Of a stretch of 64,000 nt of DNA, positions 1 through 8,363 are shown in pieces. Positions within the stretch are counted from its first letter, which is position 1; every line of letters begins with the position of its first letter. The stretch is from NCBI RefSeq assembly GCF_001655005.1, contig NZ_LXET01000013.1:1-64000 (forward strand). Direction: 5' to 3'. The notes under the pieces were generated by a model, which saw only the letters and a list, made by a program, of their open reading frames with translations, did no database searches and was not told the origin of the DNA. The stretch comes from Hafnia paralvei ATCC 29927 (GTDB lineage: Bacteria > Pseudomonadota > Gammaproteobacteria > Enterobacterales > Enterobacteriaceae). Made by a program: the position numbers and the translations under genes.

Positions 1-126
1 AAAGCCCGTATGTTGCGGTTTCTGGCCGGTATTATCTCCTGTTATCAACTGGACTTAACAGGAATCAAGTTACCAGTTGGGGGCATAAGTGGGGGCATTC
101 TGTGTTCGGTCCAATGAGATGCTCCA

Positions 127-589
127 ATGAAGCTAAATGCGCGATAGGTAGATGCAGCTAAACCCAGATATAAAGCCCATAAGCTGGCAGATGGTGCTGG
201 CTTATATCTTGAAGTTGTTCCCTCTGGTTCCCGATACTGTCGGATGAAATATCGCTTCAATGGAAAAGAGAAGCGTATGGCTTTTGGCGTTTATCCGGCA
301 GTGTCCCTTGTACAAGCGAGGGCATTACGCGATGAAGCCAAGAAAAAGCTGGTTCGGGATGTACAGCTCAATAACGGAGCATGGATTCCGCCACACGATG
401 AGTACGATTTTGCATGAAGAAGGGTTCAATACGGCGTGGATTGAAACCCAGCTTGCGCATGTCGATAAGAACGCGATTCGTGGGACGTACAACCATGTGT
501 TGTATCTGGAAGGGCGGAGGGAGATGATGCAATGGTATGCGGATCATGTTGATAACGTTGTAAAATATAAAATAATCATAGACTTATGA
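127..589 (+). pseudogene. P4-type tyrosine integrase remnant
   Basis: This is a broken site-specific recombinase of the P4 integrase family. From the ATG at 127 the reading frame gives the family N-terminus (LADGAGLYLEVVPSG, then FNGKEKRMAFGVYP and VSLVQARALRDEAKK), but codon 7 is a TAG stop. Near position 370 the frame changes and the text jumps to the very C-terminus of the family: HGFRHTMSTILHEEGF, with the catalytic Arg region, and GTYNH with the catalytic Tyr, ending at 589. About 250 residues of the middle, including most of the catalytic core, are missing. The protein cannot be functional. It marks the former end of an integrated element, possibly the one carrying the hxs genes. No tRNA gene is visible next to it in the window. 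Confidence 0.85.
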
Positions 590-640
590 TACGTTCCTTA
601 AATTGGTCGCTTATTAGTAGATAGCGTAGCTACTAAAGCT

Positions 641-665
641 GAACACCTCCGTTTTGGAGGCGTTC
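641..665. other. Hairpin in gap between integrase remnant and hxsA
   Basis: GAAC-A-CCTCC and GGAGG-C-GTTC form an inverted repeat with a GTTTT loop. It is not followed directly by a T-run, so it is only a possible terminator. I see no convincing gene between 590 and 839. Confidence 0.35.
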
Positions 666-839
666 AACCCCAGAAATATTCTTTTTTTGCTGCGTTACAT
701 TTATGCTTACTTCAGAAACTTTACATTTGCATCTGACGGTCTGTTTAGTACTAGGAGAGGACGTCGCTTGATCGTACTCACAAATAGTGGACATGCGACT
801 AATACAATTTACTACTTTTCATTTATTTCCCACTGAGAT

Positions 840-1475
840 TTAACGAGCCAAAATATTTAAAGAATTCAATAATTGAGTGTCGAGTGTTTCAGTTGCAGGA
901 ATTGGTAATCCGTTAGCAATGCGGTAATTTTTCACAGACTGCCTTGTAGATGGCCCCATTATGCCGTCAATATTCCCGTTATAATAACCTTTGTCCAGCA
1001 AAGCGAATTGAACCCGCATGATTAAGCGCTTACGCTTCTCTGTACCAGAAGTCAGCCCATTACTTGCACGGTTAGCTTCTGTAGTTCCAACTGAATTCGT
1101 CGTATTAGAGTTGTTATTGTCGCTAGAACGAAGCGAACGGACAGAGGAAGAGGACGATGACGAACTTGTTCCTGAACTTGAAGACCCAGATGAGCTTGGT
1201 GAGCTGTATGTTTTTGGATAATAAGGAGTGCTGCCACCATAGTACCCGCCACCTGATGATGATCGGTGAGAACTATGGCTACGATGGGAGCTATGACTGC
1301 GATGCCCTGCAATGTAGAATGGAACTTCGGTGTTAAGTGGGGCTATCACTAAATCATGTTCATTTAGAGTCATTCCAGGCAAATCACTTGCTCCGATAGA
1401 TGAATCACTTGCCCATACAGAATTATTGAGTGCCAAAAATCCCGGAAGTAGAGCAGCAAAATTAAATTTTTTCAT
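840..1475 (-). CDS. hxsA: His-Xaa-Ser repeat protein HxsA
   Basis: This is the predicted substrate of the Hxs radical-SAM system. The ATG at 1475 overlaps the hxsC stop (ATGA) and gives 211 residues with a Sec-type signal peptide (MKKFNFAALLPGFLALNNSVWA). Residues 58-72 hold five consecutive His-Xaa-Ser units (HRSHSSHRSHSSHRS), followed by a Gly/Tyr stretch, a long Ser-rich linker (about 91-130) and a C-terminal peptidoglycan-binding-type domain (about 150-207, FALLDKGYYNGNIDGIMG). A longer reading from 1553 exists but starts inside hxsC and would bury the signal peptide. The family was defined computationally by the HxS repeat and its constant neighbours; the modification and function are not established. 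Export plus a peptidoglycan-binding fold suggests a modified envelope protein. Confidence 0.92.
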   Translation of the reverse strand: MKKFNFAALLPGFLALNNSVWASDSSIGASDLPGMTLNEHDLVIAPLNTEVPFYIAGHRSHSSHRSHSSHRSSSGGGYYGGSTPYYPKTYSSPSSSGSSSSGTSSSSSSSSVRSLRSSDNNNSNTTNSVGTTEANRASNGLTSGTEKRKRLIMRVQFALLDKGYYNGNIDGIMGPSTRQSVKNYRIANGLPIPATETLDTQLLNSLNILAR

Positions 1476-2584
1476 AAAATTGGTCTCGGTGATTGATGAA
1501 AACGGCCTGTTGAGGAACTGAAATAACCAGTGCAGGAAGACTTCTGAGTGCATTCATCACATTCTTTAGGATAGTAATTTTTCCAATCAGAGATAGACTG
1601 AGCAGCAAGCTCCCAAGCTCTTTCAGGAAGATGACACAAAGGATAATTAAAAATTGTTAGAGGTATACTTGACCTGTGTGCTGCGTCTATGGCGGAGGTT
1701 ATTTTCTCACTATAGCTGCTGTGCTCAATGAAGATTGTTGACCAGTTTTTTCGTGCCCAACCGATAGATTCCAACCCCATAAGGGAAATCTGATTGATGT
1801 TGGAGAACACACGGCCAACGAACTCTACGATATCATCCAATTCTGTATAGTTAGCCAGTGTCGGAATAACTCTAAGTTCGATATTAATCCCTGAGTTTCC
1901 TGCATTGATCAACCCCTTAACCGTTTCATTAAATGCGCCATCACTCCCTACCAGATGATCATGCACAAGCGGTCTTGATGAGTAGAGTGGGATACCAAAG
2001 GTGATTTTGATTTTTTTGCTTCGCTTTGCCATTTCCTGAGTAAAATTTATATCAGCAAATTTGCGTCCGTTTGTTAAAACATGCAAAGCAGTATCTGGTG
2101 AGTTCTCGATGATAAAATCAATGAAGTCTAGGAAATCATCCCCATACAGTAGAGGCTCACCACCGCTGACCCCAACAACTCCATTCAACCCAAATGAAGC
2201 TATAGCAAGAGCTGATTGGGTAAGCAGCCAGCCATCATTTGCTTTCTTTGGTGGCTGGGAACAAAACAGGCACAGGTTATTGCATCGTTCCGTAACTAAG
2301 ACAGTATTATGATTGGCTCTGCGGGACAGAATAACGCGTATCATATTGCCATTATTGATTATCCCAATATCTCCATCTTCAATTGACTCAAATAATTCAG
2401 TGCTAATAATAGAGTAATCAAAGCATGGTAGAATGGCTTCATTATTGCCTTCAGCAACTATCAACAAATTGGGCAAAAAGAATAAAGGATTCACTGGTTT
2501 TTGTTTGCATAACCGATAGAAGCCCGTGGGCACATTCTTTTTTGAAGAAAAATGAAAGATATCGTTCCTGATAACCTCAGACAT
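1472..2584 (-). CDS. hxsC: His-Xaa-Ser system radical SAM maturase HxsC
   Basis: A 370-residue radical S-adenosylmethionine protein. The CxxxCxxC motif that binds the catalytic [4Fe-4S] cluster is at C101, C105 and C108 (CNNLCLFC), followed by the GGEPLLYG SAM-binding stretch. A second Cys-rich group (CDECTQKSSC) near residue 345 may hold an auxiliary cluster. It is translationally coupled, overlapping hxsB by 8 bp upstream and hxsA by 3 bp downstream. Its likely role is post-translational modification of HxsA together with HxsB. The reaction is not known from sequence. Confidence 0.9.
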   Translation of the reverse strand: MSEVIRNDIFHFSSKKNVPTGFYRLCKQKPVNPLFFLPNLLIVAEGNNEAILPCFDYSIISTELFESIEDGDIGIINNGNMIRVILSRRANHNTVLVTERCNNLCLFCSQPPKKANDGWLLTQSALAIASFGLNGVVGVSGGEPLLYGDDFLDFIDFIIENSPDTALHVLTNGRKFADINFTQEMAKRSKKIKITFGIPLYSSRPLVHDHLVGSDGAFNETVKGLINAGNSGINIELRVIPTLANYTELDDIVEFVGRVFSNINQISLMGLESIGWARKNWSTIFIEHSSYSEKITSAIDAAHRSSIPLTIFNYPLCHLPERAWELAAQSISDWKNYYPKECDECTQKSSCTGYFSSSTGRFHQSPRPIL

Positions 2585-3965
2585 ATGCCCATCCTTTTAG
2601 CATCTCAGCCTTCGGACCACCTTCTGAGATGCAGTTCATCAGATACCTGAACATCCCTTTGTGATACTGACAAAACGTTGAACGACTCCTATCACCGACA
2701 GGCTCACCCTGTACACTTATGTTTTGGCATGGATCTGCACCGCAAAATGGTTGATATGCGCATGTATCACAACCTGGCAGAGCAAAATTGAACGATGAAC
2801 TCAATACTGCGTTATAGTAAGGACTCTTGGAAAATGATAGCGTTTTAACCTCACCCGCACTGAACTCCGTTTCAGGGTTCACCTTCTGCAACATACGGCT
2901 CTCATCGCTACCATATACTCGACCGTCATAATTGAACAGAATACTGTTAAGCACGACCCCACTTGGCGACTTTAAATCCGCATAACCACTAAAGCCGGGA
3001 TTGAAGATTCTTTTTAGATGAATGGAGGCAGAATGTTCCACAACCCTTATCCCTTCATTGTTGATCTTAAGGATTTCATCTATCAACGAGGCATAGAAAC
3101 TGAAGTATTCGTCCATAGAAAAGGTAAACGATGCTTTTTGTGCAAACCCATAGGGACTAACAGGTCGGATAAACATGTCTTTGAGGCCAAGAGACAAGTG
3201 AGCCTGGACAATTGATCCAGGGTGCCTGATAAGATCTTTAGTAACTGTAGTAACGGTTGCAACGCGACCAGCGCCTAAAGACCGTTTGATAGCCTCTATC
3301 CCTGACACTGTTCTACTGTACGCAAGCCCATGACCAAGAATTCGATTACTGTTGTGAACTACTTCCTCACCATCAAGCGAAACAGAGAACGTTATGTTCC
3401 TATATCTCGACCATTCAAGCATATCCTCATTCAAGACAGACAGGCTTGATGCTACCACCATCTCAAAATCGGTGCTTCCCAGCGTTTCAGCACATTGCTC
3501 ATAGATAGACTGAACTAAATCGAACCGCAAGAGTGGCTCTCCACCCTGTATCTCTATCTTGTAAGGTGGTGTCGATAGTTTTTTGATAGTTGAAATGATG
3601 TCAGGTATGAGATTGGGATTTAGATCATAACCAGAGGCGTTAACGGAAGCTCTACTGACCTGACAATACTTGCAGGTATGGTCACAACGTAATGTGGGCA
3701 CAATCATGAAAATTGGCCTGACTGCCAGTTCATTCATCAATCGTTTTGCAAAAGCAGCACTTAAAGCATAGGGGGTTGTGGCTGATGAGCTTTCGTTGGT
3801 TATGAAAAGCTTACTTTCTAGGGCGTTTGATTGCTCTGCACTTATTTGCTCATCAGCCAGCTCAAGCAGGTCTTGCTCATCGATGAAGTGATGAAAGCCA
3901 GCAAGATTGCTTATAAATACCCGTCCATTAGGCAATCTATCAAAATTGAAAGGCATCAATTCCAT
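2577..3965 (-). CDS. hxsB: His-Xaa-Ser system radical SAM maturase HxsB
   Basis: A 462-residue radical SAM protein. The catalytic CxxxCxxC is C94, C98 and C101 (CDHTCKYC), followed by QGGEPLLR. The C-terminus carries a SPASM-like cysteine cluster (CDTCAYQPFCGADPC and a further Cys), as in peptide-modifying enzymes of the anaerobic sulfatase maturase type. The start codon overlaps the hxsD stop by one base (TAATG). Two radical SAM enzymes beside a repeat-containing exported protein is the hallmark of the Hxs system. What each enzyme does to HxsA is unknown. Confidence 0.92.
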   Translation of the reverse strand: MELMPFNFDRLPNGRVFISNLAGFHHFIDEQDLLELADEQISAEQSNALESKLFITNESSSATTPYALSAAFAKRLMNELAVRPIFMIVPTLRCDHTCKYCQVSRASVNASGYDLNPNLIPDIISTIKKLSTPPYKIEIQGGEPLLRFDLVQSIYEQCAETLGSTDFEMVVASSLSVLNEDMLEWSRYRNITFSVSLDGEEVVHNSNRILGHGLAYSRTVSGIEAIKRSLGAGRVATVTTVTKDLIRHPGSIVQAHLSLGLKDMFIRPVSPYGFAQKASFTFSMDEYFSFYASLIDEILKINNEGIRVVEHSASIHLKRIFNPGFSGYADLKSPSGVVLNSILFNYDGRVYGSDESRMLQKVNPETEFSAGEVKTLSFSKSPYYNAVLSSSFNFALPGCDTCAYQPFCGADPCQNISVQGEPVGDRSRSTFCQYHKGMFRYLMNCISEGGPKAEMLKGWAYV

Positions 3966-4324
3966 TAAGAAAGCCTTTCATCGACACTGCGAAGCACTTT
4001 ATGGACAATAGAATCTCTCAACGACCCTGTTTTATGCTGTAGTTTTTCTCGCAAAGTGTAATCATTTAGCAGCCTCTCGAATTCATAGAGGCATTCGGGA
4101 CTATCGCTTTCAAAAGAGATTGTCCAGCAGGATAGCTCCTCACGGAGTTTCCATTGAGTAAGTGGGGTCATCCAGTATAGGCTATTGCGTATAACCCATT
4201 CAGAATAAAGTCCTTTTTCAAGCATCCTTTCGCGCATTTCCATTACCTTCCAACTCGAATAATTACAATCAGTAACCGCTTTAAAGCAAACTTTTCCTAT
4301 GGCAACAATAATACAACATTCCAT
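3965..4324 (-). CDS. hxsD: His-Xaa-Ser system protein HxsD
   Basis: A 119-residue protein at the head of the hxsDBCA operon. I identify it mainly by position and size: a small acidic/charged protein directly in front of hxsB is HxsD in this system. It has no signal peptide or membrane segment; its cysteines (CC near the N-terminus, C in CFKAVTDCNYSS) are not in a recognised motif. It may act as a substrate-recognition partner for the radical SAM enzymes, which is inference. The ATG lies 10 bp downstream of a palindrome (4334-4346). Confidence 0.8.
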   Translation of the reverse strand: MECCIIVAIGKVCFKAVTDCNYSSWKVMEMRERMLEKGLYSEWVIRNSLYWMTPLTQWKLREELSCWTISFESDSPECLYEFERLLNDYTLREKLQHKTGSLRDSIVHKVLRSVDERLS

Positions 4325-4333
4325 TGATATGTT

Positions 4334-4346
4334 ACAGGTGACCTGT
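4334..4346. promoter_or_regulatory. Palindrome upstream of hxsD
   Basis: ACAGGT-G-ACCTGT is a perfect inverted repeat with a one-base centre lying 10-22 bp in front of hxsD, so it could be an operator or act on the leader RNA. No -10/-35 pair was assigned. Confidence 0.35.
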
Positions 4347-4712
4347 TCCCCGTTGATTAATACATCTCGACGTTAGTAATGTCATCACCAACAGTGAACT
4401 TCCGCATGTCGCTCACATCGGACCTTCAGCTCTGTTAGCTTGTCTGTTCAGTGCCATGAATCGACTAAATAAGATATCTAAAGCTAATGGTTTGCCATGA
4501 TGAGTATATGGTTGAGATATCGATCTGGTTCTGATCGATTTTTCCGCTGATGTGTGTAATGGCTGAAGGTCATGGTCTAGACGTTGGATGTTAAAACTGG
4601 GCTGAGCTTCGTTCCGAACAAGAACCTTCTAGCTCAAAAGGCCTTCAGTTTTTGATGCTGGAATAAATTATCATTCAGGTGATGCTGCATAAGGTTGAAA
4701 ATATTTAAAATG
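4347..4712. other. Non-coding gap upstream of hxs operon
   Basis: No coding sequence recognised. It holds an inverted repeat ATCGATC/GATCGAT (4519-4525 and 4533-4539) followed by TTTTT, terminator-like on the plus strand although no plus-strand gene ends there. The hxs promoter presumably lies here, as does the 3' flank of the AraC-type gene. Confidence 0.3.
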
Positions 4713-5051
4713 TTAATTTTTCCTCTTTTCGGCGTTTCTATATCTCGATGGTGGCACTTTGTATTTTTTAGAGAAAATTCGAGTAAAAGTCTGTTGTGAG
4801 TCAAATCCATATTTATAGGCTATGCTCAGCACTGGTTCATTAGTTTCAATAAGATCTTTTGCCGCAAGGCTGAGTTTTTTATCTTTGATATATTTCCCAA
4901 GGCTAACTTCTTTCACCTGTACAAAAATACGCTGAAGATGCCACTTGGAGTATCCTGCCCGCGCAGCAACATCTTCTATCTTCAGCGGTTTATGTAAGTT
5001 TGAATCAATCCATTGAGTTATCTCATCGATGATGTCTTCTGTTCTTAACAT
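4713..5051 (-). CDS. MarA/SoxS/Rob-type AraC family regulator
   Basis: A 112-residue stand-alone AraC DNA-binding domain with two helix-turn-helix motifs. It matches the MarA/SoxS/RamA core: WIDSNLHKPLKIEDVAARAGYSKWHLQR in the first motif and SIAYKYGFDSQQTFTRIFSKKY in the second. Paralogues of this size control efflux and oxidative-stress genes as monomers on marbox sites. It has no sensor domain, so its activity would be set by its expression. The ATG at 5051 gives the family length; an in-frame GTG at 5081 would add 10 residues. It lies downstream of the DUF1471 gene on the same strand and may be co-transcribed with it. Which of marA, soxS, ramA or rob it corresponds to is not clear, and it may be none of them. 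Confidence 0.8.
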   Translation of the reverse strand: MLRTEDIIDEITQWIDSNLHKPLKIEDVAARAGYSKWHLQRIFVQVKEVSLGKYIKDKKLSLAAKDLIETNEPVLSIAYKYGFDSQQTFTRIFSKKYKVPPSRYRNAEKRKN

Positions 5052-5104
5052 AAATCGACGCTCACTATAAGAGGGGGGCACATCATGTTCGAGATGCTAA
5101 TGAT

Positions 5105-5356
5105 TTACTTATAGATTTCAGCAACCCCATGTAGCTTGTTATCCCCCGTTGCCGACAGGATTTTGAATGACGTTGCTCCTTGCTCATCAGCCTTACGAGA
5201 GAGCGCATTCGATAATTCATCAAGCGTATAGGCATTGCTGGCTGAGACTACACCGATCTTTTCTTTCCCATCTGCATGGTTAATTTCCTGAGCGGCAGAT
5301 GCGGCATTTACTGAAATAAATCCCATGACCAATGAAGTAATAAGTAGTGATTTCAT
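5105..5356 (-). CDS. DUF1471 (YhcN/BhsA family) periplasmic protein
   Basis: An 83-residue exported protein with a signal peptide (MKSLLITSLVMGFISVNAASA) and the DUF1471 fold. It shows the typical IGVVSASNAYTLDELSNALSRKADEQGA segment and the C-terminal HGVAEIYK. Members (BhsA, YhcN, YdgH and relatives) are small stress-induced envelope proteins affecting biofilm formation and resistance to oxidants, acid or metals. The upstream region contains a degenerate copy (5458-5484) of the 27-bp box found three times in the two-component gene cluster, suggesting shared control. Confidence 0.85.
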   Translation of the reverse strand: MKSLLITSLVMGFISVNAASAAQEINHADGKEKIGVVSASNAYTLDELSNALSRKADEQGATSFKILSATGDNKLHGVAEIYK

Positions 5357-5457
5357 TTCTAATACCTCTTTTAAAATCTATTTTTGAAACTGGACTCGTA
5401 TCAGGGGAACTATCCCCCTCTGTATATTTGAATATACAGACCTAAGCTGTCATGAGA

Positions 5458-5484
5458 CTGACCGCTATATGACTAAATTGTCAG
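5458..5484. promoter_or_regulatory. Degenerate copy of the 27-bp two-component box
   Basis: The plus strand reads CTGACC, 5 nt, ATGACT, 4 nt, TGTCAG. This is the same 6-5-6-4-6 layout as the boxes at 17951, 19413 and 22823, with three mismatches. It lies about 100-128 bp upstream of the DUF1471 gene start at 5356 and just downstream of the NmrA-like gene. Confidence 0.45.
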
Positions 5485-5497
5485 GGTTGTAGATTGG

Positions 5498-6271
5498 TTA
5501 TTTTTTTGAATACAGGTTCAGCTCGTTAATAATGCACTCCGGTTCTTCACGCAAAGGCATATTGTCTATGTCTAAAACCCCATCATTTTTTTGTGGATCA
5601 TCAGTCTGCAGATCTGCAAACAGTGGGGTAAGATCCTGCTGTGCTTCGCCTCGCTCAGCCACCAGCTCGAATGTTTTATTTTTTGCCTCGTCGTTGGTTA
5701 GGGCACTGACCAGAACCTGGGCGATTTGTTCCCGGGATATCACACCATCTTCCGGTGTTCCCGCATGGCGACGATCCCCCTGAAGCATAACAATTCTGTG
5801 TTCATCATCATTGTTGTAATCAAACCAGCCGGGCCTGACGATGGTATAGGGATGACCACTTGCCCTGACCAGACGCTCGGAACGTCTTTTCCAGTCATGA
5901 ACCTCAGTGTGTTGATTCCAAGTGCTGAGTCGTTCAGTTACGCCAATCGTGGTCATCAGGCCGATACGAACAGGCGTATCCTTGAATATGCGTAAAATAT
6001 TACGCACTCCGCCGTAATCTATCGCTCTGGCACCAATACGACCCTGACCATCGGAACCGAGAGTGAAGATGATGGCATCAATATCTTTCGGCAATTCGGT
6101 GAGTGTTTCCGGCATTGAAACATCACCATAAAAAACATCCGTTCCACGAGGAAGCAATTTTACTTTGCGTTTATTTCTCACCAGCGCCACGGGCTGATGA
6201 CCCATTTCAATAGCGGTATTCACGACATGAAGACCAATACTTCCTGTCGCGCCTGCAACGAGTATTTTCAT
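5498..6271 (-). CDS. NmrA-like NAD(P)-binding SDR protein
   Basis: A 257-residue atypical short-chain dehydrogenase. The Rossmann glycine motif is at the N-terminus (VAGATGSIGLHVV), followed by basic residues (RNKRK) favouring NADP. Such proteins (NmrA/YwnB/SDR-a5 type) act as redox sensors or quinone/flavin reductases. No YxxxK catalytic pair in classical position stands out. It is divergent from the LysR-type gene at 6420, so that regulator probably controls it. The substrate is unknown. Confidence 0.8.
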   Translation of the reverse strand: MKILVAGATGSIGLHVVNTAIEMGHQPVALVRNKRKVKLLPRGTDVFYGDVSMPETLTELPKDIDAIIFTLGSDGQGRIGARAIDYGGVRNILRIFKDTPVRIGLMTTIGVTERLSTWNQHTEVHDWKRRSERLVRASGHPYTIVRPGWFDYNNDDEHRIVMLQGDRRHAGTPEDGVISREQIAQVLVSALTNDEAKNKTFELVAERGEAQQDLTPLFADLQTDDPQKNDGVLDIDNMPLREEPECIINELNLYSKK

Positions 6272-6419
6272 GATAAACCTTCTGATAATTCGGACTTATT
6301 TTCGATACGGTCAGAATATCAATTATCATTATTGTCAGTAATGGGGCTAAAATGATTGTGTCTATGAATACCCTTCATGAGTGTGCGATGAAGGGAATGC
6401 CTCTATAAGGAAATCGCCG

Positions 6420-7313
6420 ATGCTCAAAGAAAACTTCAACGAACTGCAAATCTTTCTTGTGGTGGCAAGGGAGCGAAGTTTTACCAAAGCAGCGGGAAAA
6501 CTGGGCGTTTCTCAGTCTGCGCTCAGCCACGCGATGAAAGCCCTGGAGGAAAGGCTCAATATTCGCCTTCTGACTCGCACGACCCGAAGCGTTGCCCCTA
6601 CGGAAGCCGGTGAGAGAATTATTGCCTGCCTTGAACCGCGTATTGCCGATCTTGAGCAGGAGCTGGAATCGCTTGTTCAGTTGAACGGCACCGCCTCCGG
6701 CAATATTCGTTTATCTGCTGGGGAGCATGCCGCGCGAAGTCTGGTATGGCCGAAGTTAAAACCTTTCCTCAGGGAATATCCGGAAATTAATCTCGAACTG
6801 GTGGTTGATAACGGCTTTGTCGATATTGTTGAGGGGCGTTTTGATGCAGGGATCCGCCTGGGCGAAAGCGTGGATAAGGACATGATTGCGGTAAGAATTG
6901 GGCCGGACATGAGAATGGCCGTAGTGGGAGCACCATCTTATTTCGCGGAAAATCCTGCACCTGAAACGCCGCACGAGCTACAAAATCATCGGTGTATCAA
7001 TATGCGCCTGCCAACTGCCGGTGGACTTTACCACTGGGAGTTTGAGAAGGAAGGGAAACCGTTACGAGTCAGAGTGGAAGGGCAGGTCACGTTTAATCTT
7101 CAGGCGGAAAGGATTGATGCGGCGTTATCCGGTTTTGGTATCGCCTGTATACCCGAAGACAGGGTGCAGGATTATATAAAGTCAGGAGAGCTTATTCAGG
7201 TTCTGCAGGACTGGTGTCCGTCTTTTCCAGGATATTATCTCTACTATCCGAGCCGTAAGCAGCATCCACCCGCTTTTGCACTGATGATTGATGCACTTCG
7301 CTACTCGGAATAA
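6420..7313 (+). CDS. LysR family transcriptional regulator
   Basis: A 297-residue LysR regulator. The N-terminal winged helix is clear (FLVVARERSFTKAAGKLGVSQSALSHAMKALEERLNIRLLTRTTRSVAPTEAG), followed by a periplasmic-binding-like effector domain of the AaeR/YafC group. The ATG at 6420 has an AAGGA ribosome site 6-10 bp upstream; the in-frame ATG at 6381 is less likely. It is transcribed away from the NmrA-like gene with about 150 bp between them, the usual layout for a LysR regulator and its target. The aldo/keto reductases downstream are convergent and may also be targets. Confidence 0.9.
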   Translation: MLKENFNELQIFLVVARERSFTKAAGKLGVSQSALSHAMKALEERLNIRLLTRTTRSVAPTEAGERIIACLEPRIADLEQELESLVQLNGTASGNIRLSAGEHAARSLVWPKLKPFLREYPEINLELVVDNGFVDIVEGRFDAGIRLGESVDKDMIAVRIGPDMRMAVVGAPSYFAENPAPETPHELQNHRCINMRLPTAGGLYHWEFEKEGKPLRVRVEGQVTFNLQAERIDAALSGFGIACIPEDRVQDYIKSGELIQVLQDWCPSFPGYYLYYPSRKQHPPAFALMIDALRYSE

Positions 7314-7339
7314 CGGGTCCGCCATTTGTTGTGGACCCG
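7314..7339. terminator. Hairpin between convergent genes
   Basis: CGGGTCC and GGACCCG arms with a 12-nt loop sit between the end of the LysR gene and the convergent reductase gene. There is no clear T-run, so a bidirectional terminator is only likely. Confidence 0.45.
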
Positions 7340-7347
7340 TCCGGATA

Positions 7348-8337
7348 TTAACGGCCTACTCGAGCCTGATGCTCAGGTGAGTAACGTTCGCCGACGATTT
7401 TAATCGTTTCAAGCGCCTGAGTTATCTGCCGTGAGTCATCCTGCGAAAGAATGATGTCGGCAGCTCCCAGGTTTTCTTCCAGCCGGTGCAGTTTCGTGGT
7501 ACCAGGGATAGGTACAATCCATGGCTTTTGTGCCAGCAGCCATGCCAGCGCGATTTGTGCAGACGTCACGCCTTTCCCAGCCGCTAGTTCGCCCAGCAAT
7601 GAGACCAGCTTTTCGTTGGCCTCAATTGCCTGTTCGGCGAAACGCGGCACGGTGCTGCGGTAATCATCCTTGCCAAACGTCGTTCCTGGTTTAATTGCTC
7701 CCGTCAGGAAGCCTTTACCTAATGGGCTGAAGGGAACGAAACCAATGCCAAGTTCTTCCAGTAACGGTAGGATCTCCTGCTCAGGTTCGCGCCACCACAG
7801 GGAATATTCGCTTTGCAGCGCAGTGACCGGTTGTACGGCATGCGCACGGCGAATGGTTTGCGCACCTGCTTCGGACAGACCGAAATGTTTTACCTTACCT
7901 TCCGCGATCAGGTCTTTCACCGTTCCCGCAACATCTTCAATAGGCACATCCGGATCGACACGGTGTTGATACAGCAGATCAATGACATCAGTCTTAAGAC
8001 GGCGTAATGATCCTTCCACTGCTTCACGGATATGCTCCGGACGACTGTTTAAAATCTGCTGCTTGTTGTCGTCGCCAAAGGTAAAACCAAACTTGGTGGC
8101 GATGACCACGCGGTCACGAAACGGTTTTAAGGCTTCACCGACAACCTCTTCATTAAGATATGGGCCATACACTTCAGCGGTATCGAAGAAGGTGACGCCG
8201 CGTTCAACCGCAGCGCGAATCAGCTCGATAGCCTGACGAGTATTGGTCGCCGGGCCGTAGCCGTGGCTGAGACCCATGCAACCGAGACCAAGCGCGGAGA
8301 CTTCCAGCCCAGATTTACCAAGAATACGTTTTTGCAT
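7348..8337 (-). CDS. Aldo/keto reductase (YdhF/Tas/YajO-like)
   Basis: A 329-residue NADPH-dependent aldo/keto reductase with a TIM-barrel fold. The catalytic tetrad is visible: Asp and Tyr in FFDTAEVYGP, Lys in VVIATKFGF and His in DLLYQHRVDP. The C-terminal cofactor-binding stretch IPGTTKLHRLEENLGA is intact. The ATG at 8337 is preceded by AGAGGA, better than the ATG at 8394. It sits 26 bp downstream of the dkg-type reductase and is probably co-transcribed. It likely reduces reactive aldehydes or ketones in the cytoplasm. It is related to the Tat-type homologue at 21576. Confidence 0.9.
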   Translation of the reverse strand: MQKRILGKSGLEVSALGLGCMGLSHGYGPATNTRQAIELIRAAVERGVTFFDTAEVYGPYLNEEVVGEALKPFRDRVVIATKFGFTFGDDNKQQILNSRPEHIREAVEGSLRRLKTDVIDLLYQHRVDPDVPIEDVAGTVKDLIAEGKVKHFGLSEAGAQTIRRAHAVQPVTALQSEYSLWWREPEQEILPLLEELGIGFVPFSPLGKGFLTGAIKPGTTFGKDDYRSTVPRFAEQAIEANEKLVSLLGELAAGKGVTSAQIALAWLLAQKPWIVPIPGTTKLHRLEENLGAADIILSQDDSRQITQALETIKIVGERYSPEHQARVGR

Positions 8338-8363
8338 TTTATGAATTCCTCTTTTTGCATCGC

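Noticed and set aside
1..120. tRNA gene or attachment site at the left edge
   Set aside because: No cloverleaf or CCA-end pattern visible; only a short GGGGGCAT repeat near 78-100.
654..836. Open frame of 60 codons beside the integrase remnant
   Set aside because: No ribosome site, low-quality composition and no motif; treated as intergenic.
1052..1312. Alternative frame across the HxsA repeat region
   Set aside because: It arises from the repetitive Ser/His codons of hxsA; hxsA itself has the family signature.
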